In this document: one piece after another, positions 1 through 9,569 of the stretch
How positions within the stretch are numbered: position 1 is the first letter of the stretch
How the letters are laid out: each line of letters begins with the position of its first letter
Assembly (NCBI GenBank): GCA_023269855.1
Contig: JAGDWP010000047.1
Span: 1 to 37,224 of the forward strand
Source of the DNA: Nitrososphaerales archaeon
GTDB taxonomy: Archaea > Thermoproteota > Nitrososphaeria_A > Caldarchaeales > Wolframiiraptoraceae
Reading direction: 5' to 3'
Length of the DNA stretch: 37,224 bases
The notes under the pieces: model-generated
Database searches by the model: none
What the model saw: the letters and a program-made list of their open reading frames with translations, nothing else
What the model was told of the DNA's origin: nothing
Made by a program: the position numbers and the translations under genes

Positions 1-188
1 AATCAAAATCTAAATCGACTAGTCAAAGACTAAAATCTGATGGGAACTAGGGTTATTATAGAATCTTTAAATTAGAAGTGGGATAAATGTGTGTTGAAGA
101 GTTTAGAAAGTTTGGAAAATGTTTAGAATAAAGTTTAAGGATAGTTCTCAATAAATTTCAAATAAGTTCAAATACTCTTCATTGATGA

Positions 189-1130
189 TTGTTTGTGATG
201 GAGCAATGTAGTAGATGTAAGACTACTGAGAAACCGTTATTTAGATTGAAGATTACAGGAAGGTTGATCTGTCCATCATGTTTCATTAAGTATTATGAGA
301 AGAAGGTTAAGAATACTGTCTTAAAGTATGGAATGTTGAAAGATGTTAGGAAGCTTGCATTAGCTGTTTCTGGAGGTAAAGACAGTTTAGCTTTAGCGAG
401 AGTGTTTCTAGAAGCATTTCCAAAAATAAAGTTCACCATTATACATTTGAATCTAGGAATACCCAATTATTCAGATGAATGTCAAGGAGTAGTTGAAAGA
501 TTCTGCCGTGAAAACTCTATAGAGCTAATACTATACGATCTAAAGAATCGAAATGGTTATTCTATCTACGATTTTGTAGATGGACCTTTCAGTAAGAGGC
601 TCTGTGGAGTATGTGGTATTGTGAAGAGGTATCTTATGAATAAGATTGCATTCGAGAATGGCTTCGATACCTTGGCTACGGGCCATAACCTCGATGACAC
701 AGTAGAAGTATTGTTTAACTTATACATTAATGGTAGGATAGATGAGGTTGCAAGAATAAGACCGGTCTTATCTAGTGTGAATCCGAGAATCGTTAAGAAG
801 ATTAAACCATTAATAGAAATGACTGATGAAGAAGACTTATATTATGTAATCTCAAGGAAAATAGATTATGCTTCTTCAGAATGTCCACTAGTTAAAGGTT
901 CGAGAATGATTAAGCGGAAGAAGCTAATTTTGAAGATTGAAGAAGAAATCCCTCACTTCAAGTATCTGTTACTGAAGACGCATATAAAGCGTTTCTTACC
1001 AATACTTGAAGAATATGTGCCACCGCCTTCTCTCAGAGAATGTGAAAAATGCGGTATGCCTTCAGTTGATTTAATATGTAGTTTTTGTAAATTATCTTCG
1101 AGGATTGAAAGGCTGGTTGAGAGTAATTGA
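189..1130 (+). CDS. tRNA 2-thiolation ATP-binding protein, TtuA/Ncs6-like (TIGR00269-type)
   Basis: N-terminal CxxC...CxxC zinc ribbon, PP-loop 'AVSGGKDSLA', 'CGVCG', 'ATGHNLDD', C-terminal CxxC pairs. The ORF starts at TTG 189; ATG at 198 is the likelier start. Confidence 0.9.
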   Translation: MFVMEQCSRCKTTEKPLFRLKITGRLICPSCFIKYYEKKVKNTVLKYGMLKDVRKLALAVSGGKDSLALARVFLEAFPKIKFTIIHLNLGIPNYSDECQGVVERFCRENSIELILYDLKNRNGYSIYDFVDGPFSKRLCGVCGIVKRYLMNKIAFENGFDTLATGHNLDDTVEVLFNLYINGRIDEVARIRPVLSSVNPRIVKKIKPLIEMTDEEDLYYVISRKIDYASSECPLVKGSRMIKRKKLILKIEEEIPHFKYLLLKTHIKRFLPILEEYVPPPSLRECEKCGMPSVDLICSFCKLSSRIERLVESN

Positions 1131-1738
1131 GCTGGAAGAGAGAAATCGAAAACAGAATCTTAATAAAAATATCTAATAGTCTAGTAAACTTCATTTCGAC
1201 TACAAGTGTTACACCCATACATCTAACTTTTGCATCACTATTTCTAGCATTGATATCGTCTCTCTTTTATTACTTCTCCAAAGACTGTCTGTATTTCTCT
1301 CCTATAGCAGGTGCATTACTTCTCTTATCAGGTTTCCTAGACGCATTAGATGGAGCGGTAGCTAGAAGAATGAAGATGGAGAGTAAGAGTGGAGCATTCT
1401 TTGATTCAACCTTTGACAAAATAGGCGAATCAGCTGTATTTATTGGATTAATAACTTCAGGCTTGGTTACACCTTTTTGGGGTTCACTATCTCTCGCTTC
1501 ATCTATACTCATAAGTTATACGAGGTCTAGAGCAGAATCACTCGGGGTTGATTTAAAAGGGGTTGGGTTGATGGAGAGAGCTGAAAGAATAATTATTACA
1601 TCGTTAGCATCATTTCTAGAACCGTTCCTGCAAGGATCAATAAATCTCGCAATAATATTGCTGGCTATCTTGTCTCTCATCACACTGACCCATAGAATAA
1701 TATATGTTAACAGGATTCTCAGTCGAAAGCTTTCTTGA
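1127..1738 (+). CDS. CDP-alcohol phosphatidyltransferase family (archaetidylinositol phosphate synthase-like)
   Basis: Motif 'LDALDGAVARRMKMESKSGAFFDSTFDKIGE' matches the D-G-A-R-G-D-D CDP-alcohol transferase signature; multiple TM segments. Confidence 0.88.
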   Translation: MSWKREIENRILIKISNSLVNFISTTSVTPIHLTFASLFLALISSLFYYFSKDCLYFSPIAGALLLLSGFLDALDGAVARRMKMESKSGAFFDSTFDKIGESAVFIGLITSGLVTPFWGSLSLASSILISYTRSRAESLGVDLKGVGLMERAERIIITSLASFLEPFLQGSINLAIILLAILSLITLTHRIIYVNRILSRKLS

Positions 1739-2063
1739 ATATTATCGACCCCTCTTTAAATTCTAGTTCATATACGTCGTTTACTTCTAATCTTATTCCT
1801 AGAAGTTCGTATTCTTCCTCACTTAGATAGAGAGTCATCTTAGGTTTTACTGGTTCTCTAATGTATGGCATTAATCCTAGCTCTTGGAGATGGCTTAGCA
1901 TGTCTTGGAGCATTTGGTGGACCATGAAAGAATCTTCAGTTAGACCACGTACACTAACATCTCTCACGGGCTTCTTCTCTTCAACTAGTTCAATTATTTT
2001 TCCTCTTCTACCTGTTTCAGGGTCACGCATGCTTGAGATTCTATACACTCTCACTAGAACCAT
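1719..2063 (-). CDS. Small conserved archaeal protein resembling arcadin-1
   Basis: 114 aa; 'RISSMRDPETGRRGKIIELVEE' and C-terminal 'KMTLYLSEEEYELLGIRLEVNDVYELEFKEGSIIFKKA' recall the arcadin-1 family. From memory, not searched. Confidence 0.5.
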   Translation of the reverse strand: MVLVRVYRISSMRDPETGRRGKIIELVEEKKPVRDVSVRGLTEDSFMVHQMLQDMLSHLQELGLMPYIREPVKPKMTLYLSEEEYELLGIRLEVNDVYELEFKEGSIIFKKAFD

Positions 2064-2072
2064 TCTTTTCTC

Positions 2073-2489
2073 TCACTCTTCAGCCTTAGCCTCCTCAAGG
2101 TCTTCCAGATACTTTGCATATTCGTCAGCATCCATGAAATCTTCATAGTTAACCTCTTCAGTTAGCTCGATAACCGTTATCCATCCTTCACCATAAGGAT
2201 CCTCATTTACTAACTCAGGGTTGTCTATTAGCTTGCTATTAACTTCGACTACTTTGCCCGTCACAGGTGAGTAAACGTCTGCTGAAGCTTTTACTGATTC
2301 AATAGTTGCAAGAGTCTCATTCTGTTTAATCTTCTGGCCTACATTAGGGAGTTCTACGAAGATTATCTCTCTAAGCTTCTTTTGAGCATAATCTGTTATG
2401 CCGACTCTGGCTCTATTCTTCTCAACTTTAATCCATTCATGTTCTCTAGTATAATAATATCCTTCAGGTACGTCATATTCTAAAGACAT
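2073..2489 (-). CDS. gcvH: Glycine cleavage system H-like lipoyl carrier protein
   Basis: 'YYYTREHEWIKVE...VGITDYAQKKLREIIFVELP', lipoylation site 'TIESVKASADVYSPVTGKVVEVN', 'GEGWI'. Confidence 0.93.
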   Translation of the reverse strand: MSLEYDVPEGYYYTREHEWIKVEKNRARVGITDYAQKKLREIIFVELPNVGQKIKQNETLATIESVKASADVYSPVTGKVVEVNSKLIDNPELVNEDPYGEGWITVIELTEEVNYEDFMDADEYAKYLEDLEEAKAEE

Positions 2490-2582
2490 TCACTCAACCT
2501 CCACGGTCAAGGGATAAAATCGCTTCCCTATAAATCTATGCTTACTAGCATCTACACAATGTAGAGCGTCATTGTTTTAGAT

Positions 2583-2960
2583 TTATTCTCTGAGTAAGTC
2601 TGAAAGCGACTTATACTCACCATGTTTATAGAATCTAATCCTAGTCTCAAGATGTATATGGAGGCCCAGGTTTTCAAATAATCTTAAAAGATCAGCTCCG
2701 GAAATCTTCTCCGTTAGCTTCCCCTCAATTATCTTCTGAGCAATTAATACAACGATTTTCTTTGTAATGTCTGGGTATTCTCTCATAGCCGCTTCAAGAA
2801 CTTCTTCTCCTCTATCAATTAGGTTCTCTTTAAAGATTCTAAGATACTTTTCAAATTCAACTTCTTCTTTAGGATGCTTAGTATCCTGAGTAATCGTGGA
2901 GGAAAGCATCTGCTTCATCTTCTTTAATCTTAGAAGCTTTAACTCAATGTTCTCGTCCAT
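2583..2960 (-). CDS. PDCD5/TFAR19-related DNA-binding protein (divergent)
   Basis: N-terminal 'ELKLLRLKKMKQMLSS', central helical 'VLEAAMREYPDITKKIVVLIAQKIIEGKLTEKISGADLLRLFENLG' pattern resembles the PDCD5 core; weak match by eye. Confidence 0.45.
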   Translation of the reverse strand: MDENIELKLLRLKKMKQMLSSTITQDTKHPKEEVEFEKYLRIFKENLIDRGEEVLEAAMREYPDITKKIVVLIAQKIIEGKLTEKISGADLLRLFENLGLHIHLETRIRFYKHGEYKSLSDLLRE

Positions 2961-3090
2961 TCTAACAGATACTCAGGAAACCGTTGAATTTAAGTTAATT
3001 CTCATGGAACTTTAAATTGTTAAGACATCAAAAATATAGGGGGAGAAAACTGAAAATAAAAAGTGAGGAGTAGATATCTCAAGTTATTAT

Positions 3091-4578
3091 TCATTTTTTC
3101 GTTAAATTATCGAGGTCGTACTCCTTATCTTTTTCCAAGTCTTTTTTGATCTGTTTTGTTTCAGATTCTCCGACCGCCTCAGACATAGTTTTATCTATTT
3201 TCTTCTCTAATGTTTTCCCTTTCTCATGAATTCTAGTTAACCACTCATCGTAGCCTCCCCACTTAAACGAACCATATAGTCCTTGAGCAATATCCATTAG
3301 GTCTCTTTGAGCTCCTCCAAGCCACATCTGTATAATCTTGTAATCACGATAGTATTTTTCAACATTCATCTCAAAAGAGTATCCATATGATCCCATCAGC
3401 TCCATGGCCTTATTTGTACAGAACATAGCTACTTCTCCAGCAAAAGATCTAGCTGAAGAAAACTTCGCAATCATATGTGGAGACCATGGTTCACCGTAGA
3501 CGTCTGGGCGGGACGCTTGCCAAGTCACTGATAGATAATACTGTCTAGCTAAATCGACCATTCTATACATTTGAGCAAGTATAGAAGCAAATAGTGATCT
3601 CTCCCTCACTGGTTTACCAGCAATCATTCTATCCTTCGTCCAATCAAGAGCTATCTCAAGAACTGCAGTAGCTATCCCTGTAAGTCGTGCTGCTCCAGCT
3701 AATCTACCTAAACCTATAACGTATCCATGTATAATCTTAGCACCATCCCCTGGCTTAGTATCTATCCTATACTTTGCTGGGACCTCAACGTTCTCATACC
3801 ATATGTCAACATTCTCATCTGTCATGCAGAAACCACATTTCATGTAGGGTTCTCCAAAGCTCATTCCTTTAGCATTATAGGGGACATAAACCATTCCAGC
3901 AGCTTCTTCACCTCTTGACGGATCCTCCGTAACCACGACCCAGTATCCTAGATGCCCAGCGAATATGTCTGGCCACTTCTCCCTCCATCTATCCCAGTAC
4001 TCTGGTTTAGCTGCGGGACCAGGCCATATCTTATGACCATTCAATACATAGGTGTCACTTCTCTTTTTCGCAATAACAACATTTAGAGTTCTGAACTCTA
4101 GTGATGGATCTTCGATATTAGCTCCCCCCTCAGGTTCAGTGATACATACACATGCAATATATGGAATCTTACCCGTCAATTTAGGAGCAAATTCTTCTAA
4201 GAGATCTTTCCTAACGTTTACACGATTATACATAAATGATACTATCCAGTGAATCTTACCTACTAGAGTGCTTAGTCCAGGATCTCCCCTAGATAATTCT
4301 TCATTAATCATCTGTCGAACTATCGGTGATAGACCAAGCCCCCCATACTCTGTTGGAAGATTAGCGATTGTTAAACCAAGCTTGTGGCACTTATAGTATA
4401 ATTCATACAATGTTTTGTGAGCGAGATCTTCATCTCTATGCCAGCCCCCTTCAAGATCCTGTCTCCTAGGAAAAACCTCTTTCTCAGTAAACTCTCTGAT
4501 ACTCTTAGCCATCAATAATTCTTCCTCACTACAGAAACATCTAGGATATTTATGCTCTGGTTCGAGAAGCAGATACAT
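3091..4578 (-). CDS. Acyl-CoA dehydrogenase superfamily flavoprotein
   Basis: 'ANLPTEYGGLGL', 'CVCITEPEGGANIEDPS', 'YVLNGHKIWPGP', 'AMELMGSYGYSFEMNVEKYYRDYKIIQMWLGGAQ'. Confidence 0.88.
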   Translation of the reverse strand: MYLLLEPEHKYPRCFCSEEELLMAKSIREFTEKEVFPRRQDLEGGWHRDEDLAHKTLYELYYKCHKLGLTIANLPTEYGGLGLSPIVRQMINEELSRGDPGLSTLVGKIHWIVSFMYNRVNVRKDLLEEFAPKLTGKIPYIACVCITEPEGGANIEDPSLEFRTLNVVIAKKRSDTYVLNGHKIWPGPAAKPEYWDRWREKWPDIFAGHLGYWVVVTEDPSRGEEAAGMVYVPYNAKGMSFGEPYMKCGFCMTDENVDIWYENVEVPAKYRIDTKPGDGAKIIHGYVIGLGRLAGAARLTGIATAVLEIALDWTKDRMIAGKPVRERSLFASILAQMYRMVDLARQYYLSVTWQASRPDVYGEPWSPHMIAKFSSARSFAGEVAMFCTNKAMELMGSYGYSFEMNVEKYYRDYKIIQMWLGGAQRDLMDIAQGLYGSFKWGGYDEWLTRIHEKGKTLEKKIDKTMSEAVGESETKQIKKDLEKDKEYDLDNLTKK

Positions 4579-4689
4579 ATTCCATCCTCACAAAGGGTTC
4601 GCAAAAGTGGGTTTTTAACTCTTCTTCCACTTAAGCATATCGTAAAAGTATTTAAGTTCCTCTAATTTCAATATGGTGAGGTTGCATAT

Positions 4690-5505
4690 ATGGGTGTAAA
4701 GAATATCTATCTACTGGATTTTGGTATTCTCTCTGGAGAACTTGGATGGTTTCTACCAGATCCAGCTGGATGGACTGAGACAGCAGTAGAGAAGAAACCT
4801 AAGATGCCAGTCTGGACTGACATACCTGTTACAGGCGCTGTGATAGAACATTCAGATGGTATAATATTAATGGATACGGGCAGTCACCCTGAAGCAAAGA
4901 AAGTTTGGGGACCTGTCTGGGAAGTATTTCCAATGACGAAGTTCACTGATGAGAATAGATTAGAGAATCAGTTAAAGTTGATTGGGCTTAAACCTGAAGA
5001 TATACACTACGTAGTATTCACGCATCTACATCTAGACCATGCAGGTCAAGCATACCACTTCAAAGATCTCAATACACCGTTGATTGCACATAAGAAGGAA
5101 TTAATGTGGGCTACATACCTGATGTATCTAGGGAAGACGGGTGCATATCAGCCCGTGGACTTGGAAGCGCTGAAAGGAGGCTCATGGTTTACATTCGATG
5201 GAGAAACATTTGAACTTCTCCCAGGAGTAGACTTAATGTTTGTTGGGGGTCACACACCTGGAAGCATAATAATTAAAGTTACAACAGAAGCTGGAAACAA
5301 CTACTTATTTACAGGAGACTTCATCCACCTACCTGAAGAATTGGAAAGGGAGTCTAAAGGTTGGCTACTTGGAGACGTAGATGAATATATTACTGGTTTA
5401 AGAAAGATAAAGCTGCTAGCGAGGAGACCGAGAACGAATTTAGTGATAAGCCACGATCCAAAACTTTGGGAGAAATATCCTAAAGCTCCTAAAGCATTAA
5501 AGTAA
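4690..5505 (+). CDS. Metallo-beta-lactamase-fold lactonase-like hydrolase (AttM/AiiA-like)
   Basis: HxHxDH motif 'FTHLHLDHAGQ', 'ILMDTGSHPE', 'VGGHTPGSIIIKV', 'LFTGDF', 'ISHDP'. Confidence 0.85.
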   Translation: MGVKNIYLLDFGILSGELGWFLPDPAGWTETAVEKKPKMPVWTDIPVTGAVIEHSDGIILMDTGSHPEAKKVWGPVWEVFPMTKFTDENRLENQLKLIGLKPEDIHYVVFTHLHLDHAGQAYHFKDLNTPLIAHKKELMWATYLMYLGKTGAYQPVDLEALKGGSWFTFDGETFELLPGVDLMFVGGHTPGSIIIKVTTEAGNNYLFTGDFIHLPEELERESKGWLLGDVDEYITGLRKIKLLARRPRTNLVISHDPKLWEKYPKAPKALK

Positions 5506-5536
5506 AACTTCCTCAAAGACGCTGAGGGAGCCCAAT

Positions 5537-6802
5537 ATGTCGCAGTTCGAATACATTTCTCCAAATGATACTGTATTTACTGTTAGGAATGTCCAAGTAA
5601 AGTTCGGGGAAGGGGTCAGCTCAGAAGTAGGATATGAAGCGGTAAGGCTAGGAATCAAGAAGGCCCTAATAGTTACGGATAAGAACATAAATGAGAATAC
5701 AAGATTCCCTTCAAGGATAAGAGAATACCTTGAAGGTGCAGGTGTCAGAGCCGATATATTTGATGGAACCCACATTGAACCAATAGATGTAGAAGTAGTT
5801 AAAGCGATCGAATTTGCTAAAGGAAAAGATTACGATGGATTCATCGCAGTCGGCGGTGGATCATCGATCGACACAGCTAAAATGATAAACCTTTACACTT
5901 CTTACCCTACTCCAGATTTTAAGGATTACATAGCTCCACCAACTGGGGGAGGCAAACCAGTCCCCGGCCCTCTTAAACCATTGATATGTATTCCAACTAC
6001 TGCGGGGACAGGAAGTGAGAATACTCCAGTAGCTATAGTCGACTTAACTAGAGAGAAATTGAAAGTTGGGATCTCTAATCCTTATCTTCTACCATCATTT
6101 GCTTTACTAGACCCTGTCCTCACTGTTACTCTTTCCCCATACTATACTGCTTCAACAGGCATAGATGCATTAATGCATTGCATTGAATGCTACACAGCTA
6201 TCCCCTACAATTCTAGACCTAGACCACCTTCTCCAGATAAGAGACCTGTCTACATTGGTTCAAACCCTGTTTCAGACATATTCGTTGAGAAAGCAATGGA
6301 GCTAATCGGTAAATACCTGCGTAAGGCATACTTTAACCCATACGATTTGGAAGCTAGGAGAAACATGCTTTTAGCAGCGCATCTAGGTGGAGCATTCGGA
6401 AATGCGGGAGTACATATCTCTCATGCCTTAGCTTATCCTATTGCAGGTAGAAGACATGAGCTCCCACACGGTATAACTGTGGCCGTAACTGGACCAGCAA
6501 TGCTGGAATTTCTTGAACCAATAGTCCCAGAAAAACTTGCTAAGATAGCTGAACTATTAGGAGAGAAAATAGAAGGATTAAAAGTGAGAGAAGCTGCAGC
6601 ACTCGCTAAAGAAGCATTGATAAAATTAATGAGAGATGTTAATCTACCTTCAGGTATAAGCGAATTCGGCTTCGATGAGAAAGATCTAAAAGAACTCTCA
6701 GAAGGAGCTATACTGCAGCAGAGACTTCTCGCAGTCAGTCCAAGACCAGTAAATATTCAAGAAATAATGGAAATTTATAGAAAGAGCCTACATAATTGGT
6801 AG
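5537..6802 (+). CDS. Iron-containing alcohol dehydrogenase, hydroxyacid-oxoacid transhydrogenase (HOT/ADHFE1)-like
   Basis: 'AVGGGSSIDTAKMINLY', 'PTTAGTGSENT', 'GIDALMHCIECYTAIPYNSRPRPPSPDKRPVYIGSNPVSDIF', 'GNAGVHISHALAYPIAG'. The RPxYxGSNPxSD segment is characteristic of HOT-type members. Confidence 0.88.
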   Translation: MSQFEYISPNDTVFTVRNVQVKFGEGVSSEVGYEAVRLGIKKALIVTDKNINENTRFPSRIREYLEGAGVRADIFDGTHIEPIDVEVVKAIEFAKGKDYDGFIAVGGGSSIDTAKMINLYTSYPTPDFKDYIAPPTGGGKPVPGPLKPLICIPTTAGTGSENTPVAIVDLTREKLKVGISNPYLLPSFALLDPVLTVTLSPYYTASTGIDALMHCIECYTAIPYNSRPRPPSPDKRPVYIGSNPVSDIFVEKAMELIGKYLRKAYFNPYDLEARRNMLLAAHLGGAFGNAGVHISHALAYPIAGRRHELPHGITVAVTGPAMLEFLEPIVPEKLAKIAELLGEKIEGLKVREAAALAKEALIKLMRDVNLPSGISEFGFDEKDLKELSEGAILQQRLLAVSPRPVNIQEIMEIYRKSLHNW

Positions 6803-6890
6803 AGTTCTCACCAATCATTAAACTTCCCAAATTTTTTAGTTTACTTAGAAATAAATAATAGTTCTCGTATTAGTCTGTACGAGGGGATAG

Positions 6891-8294
6891 ATGACGAGTT
6901 ACTTTAGCAGGATAACTGGTAGAGATGTGGAATTCTTTGAGAAGCTTCTTGGTGGAAAAAATGTATCTATCGAGGAAGAGGAATTAGTTGCTAATGCTGT
7001 TGATGCTTATCCGGGAGGTTTCTATAAGCCTGAAATAGTTTTGTGGCCGACTTCATCTGAAGAAGTCTCTGAGATACTTAAGTACTCTTATGAGAAGAGG
7101 ATACCTGTTTATCCGAAGGGTGGTAGTACAGGTTTAACAGGCACTGTTCCAATCTATGGCGGAGTACTATTAAGCTTAACAAAGATGAATAAGATAGTCA
7201 ATATATACGAAGAAGATATGCAGGTCACTGTTCAACCGGGAATAATCTATGATAGATTAAATAAAGAACTTGAAAAGTATGGGCTCTTCTTTCCTCCAGA
7301 CCCCTCAAGTGGTTCATGGTGTACAATCGGAGGCATGGTAGCGTCAAACTCCTCTGGCTTAAAAGCAGTAAAGTATGGAACGACTAGAGAATACGTTCTG
7401 GGCTTAGAAGTAGTATTGCCAGAAGGTAGAATTATAAGGCTTGGAACAAGAACATTCAAGTATTCGACTGGATTCGATCTCTTAAAAATGATGATAGGCT
7501 CGCAGGGAACTCTAGGAGTATTCACTGAAATAACTCTCCGGCTTAGAAATCTACCTGAATATTATCAGACGGCTTTAGCTTTCTTCCCATCTGTCGAGTC
7601 TGCAGTGAAGACGGTCTATCAGATCGTTAGGAGAGGTTTAGATGTAGCAGCAGTGGAATTCATGGATGAGAAGATGATGAAAGCAGTTGCAGAATATAGG
7701 AAAATAGATCTTCCAGAATCTAAAGCAATGCTATTGATTGAGACTCATGGAACAAGGTTAGCGGCTTCTGAGACAATGGAGAAATGCATCCGAATATTTG
7801 AAGAGAATAATGCAGTTGATATAAGAGTCGCTAGAGATGCAGAGGAAAGAGAGAGATTCTGGGCTGCTAGGAAAGGTGCATATCCTGCAACTCTTAGACT
7901 CGGTAAATACATGCTCATAAGCGATATTGTAGTGCCTCTCTCTAAACTATATGATGCTGTTCAGAAATCATATGAGCTAGGAGAAGAGTATGGTATTCAT
8001 TCATCTACTATCGGTCATTTCGGTGATGGAAACCTTCACGTACATTGGTCAGCTGGAAATAATAAAGACAAGATAGAAGACCTCCATAAAGCAAATGATA
8101 AGCTAACTAAGTGGACTATAGAGATAGGTGGCTCAATATCTGGAGAACATGGAATAGGTACTGAGAAGAAGAAATTTGTCAAGGAACAGTTTAGAGAAGC
8201 ATTTGACTTAATGCTCAAGATAAAGAAATCAATCGATCCTAGGTGTGTATTATCGCCAGGGGTAATCTTTGATTTAGAAGAAGTATTATCGTGA
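6891..8294 (+). CDS. FAD-binding oxidase, GlcD / D-2-hydroxyglutarate or D-lactate dehydrogenase-like
   Basis: FAD_binding_4 motif 'YPKGGSTGLTGTVPIYGGVLLSL', 'GGMVASNSSGLKAVKYGTTREYVLGLEVVLP', 'HFGDGNLHVHW', 'SGEHGIGTEKKKF'. Confidence 0.93.
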   Translation: MTSYFSRITGRDVEFFEKLLGGKNVSIEEEELVANAVDAYPGGFYKPEIVLWPTSSEEVSEILKYSYEKRIPVYPKGGSTGLTGTVPIYGGVLLSLTKMNKIVNIYEEDMQVTVQPGIIYDRLNKELEKYGLFFPPDPSSGSWCTIGGMVASNSSGLKAVKYGTTREYVLGLEVVLPEGRIIRLGTRTFKYSTGFDLLKMMIGSQGTLGVFTEITLRLRNLPEYYQTALAFFPSVESAVKTVYQIVRRGLDVAAVEFMDEKMMKAVAEYRKIDLPESKAMLLIETHGTRLAASETMEKCIRIFEENNAVDIRVARDAEERERFWAARKGAYPATLRLGKYMLISDIVVPLSKLYDAVQKSYELGEEYGIHSSTIGHFGDGNLHVHWSAGNNKDKIEDLHKANDKLTKWTIEIGGSISGEHGIGTEKKKFVKEQFREAFDLMLKIKKSIDPRCVLSPGVIFDLEEVLS

Positions 8295-8306
8295 ACGTGA
8301 CAAACA

Positions 8307-9569
8307 ATGACTGTAACGAAGCTTTTCGAAAGAGAACTAGGAGAATACTTTGAAGATATTTGGAAATGTATCCGATGCGGGTTCTGTAATAGCGTATGCC
8401 CGACATCCAATACTTCACAATCCTACTTGGCCTCCCTGACTTCGAGGGGCAGGATCATACTTCTTCAAGCATACTTTCAAGATCTTTTAAGCAAATCCTT
8501 AGATCATGAAAAAATACAGGAATTGATGGAATACTGTTTTGGATGTAGGAGATGCTTGGAAGTCTGTCCACCTGGAGTGAGAATTCCAAACTTAATCTGG
8601 AGAGTTAAGAAGCTTAATCGAAGACAGGGATTCTTGAAAAAGATAATCTTTACGAATTTTGGAAGAATGGAGAAGCTTTTCTCAAACTTTCCAAGCTTAT
8701 CCAATTTATTTCTACACTCATACATAGGCAAGACATTACTTGAAGCAACAATAGGGGTAAGTAAAAATATAGATTTTCCAAGTTTTAATCGGAGTCTAGA
8801 AAAATGGATTAATAACAAGAGAAAACCCGCCAACTATAGGGGGAGGCTTGCTTACTTCATAGATGTATTCACTAATTATCATGAGGTAGCTCTAGGCAGA
8901 GAAGTAGTTGAATTAGTTGAGAAATTAGGATACCTTGTTACTGCTCCTCCTCAGAAAGAAGCTGGAACACTTCTACTAGAAGAAGGCTTAATAGATGAAG
9001 CATACAAAGTAGCGAAAGAAAATGTGGAAAGCCTTTATGAATCTGTTAGGAATGGGGCGAAAATAATTACAAGCTCTCCGGCAGCATATCTAGCATTAAA
9101 GAAGGATTATCCTGAATTGTTAGGTGATACCAAGTCTAGAATCGTCTCAGAAAATACTCTAGACATAATTGAACTCTTATTAAAAGAATACGAGAACGGA
9201 GTCATAGACTTCGATAATGTTCTCGAAAATCAACTTGTATATCATCACAGTTGTTTTACCAAGGCTTCAGGGTTAACTAAGAATATTAAGCATATCCTAG
9301 AATCTTCAGGTTATAGATTGAAAGAGATAGATAAATGCTGTGGGATCGGGGGAATATGGGGCTTGAATAAGAAACACTATAATTTGTCTATTGAGATAGG
9401 TTCAAACTTGTTTAATGAATTGAATAGAATTAGTCTTCCAGTAGCTTCACAGAGTGAGACCTGTAGAATCCAGATAAAGAATAATACTCTGGTTGAGGTT
9501 AAGCACCCACTCTTATTTGTTAAGAACAGGTTAAAGATCGATAAGAGCAGACTATCTTCTTTTACGTAA
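8307..9569 (+). CDS. GlcF-like Fe-S / CCG-domain protein (partner of the GlcD-like flavoprotein)
   Basis: Two ferredoxin motifs 'CIRCGFCNSVCPTS' and 'CFGCRRCLEVCPPGV'; 'KCCGIGGIWG' CCG motif; 13 bp after the upstream gene. Confidence 0.93.
   Translation: MTVTKLFERELGEYFEDIWKCIRCGFCNSVCPTSNTSQSYLASLTSRGRIILLQAYFQDLLSKSLDHEKIQELMEYCFGCRRCLEVCPPGVRIPNLIWRVKKLNRRQGFLKKIIFTNFGRMEKLFSNFPSLSNLFLHSYIGKTLLEATIGVSKNIDFPSFNRSLEKWINNKRKPANYRGRLAYFIDVFTNYHEVALGREVVELVEKLGYLVTAPPQKEAGTLLLEEGLIDEAYKVAKENVESLYESVRNGAKIITSSPAAYLALKKDYPELLGDTKSRIVSENTLDIIELLLKEYENGVIDFDNVLENQLVYHHSCFTKASGLTKNIKHILESSGYRLKEIDKCCGIGGIWGLNKKHYNLSIEIGSNLFNELNRISLPVASQSETCRIQIKNNTLVEVKHPLLFVKNRLKIDKSRLSSFT

Noticed and set aside
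5301-5775. Overlapping minus-strand ORFs of 87 and 92 aa
   Set aside because: Antisense to the lactonase and ADH genes; no domain support.
8036-8410. 124-aa minus-strand ORF
   Set aside because: Antisense across the GlcD/GlcF junction; no recognisable motifs.
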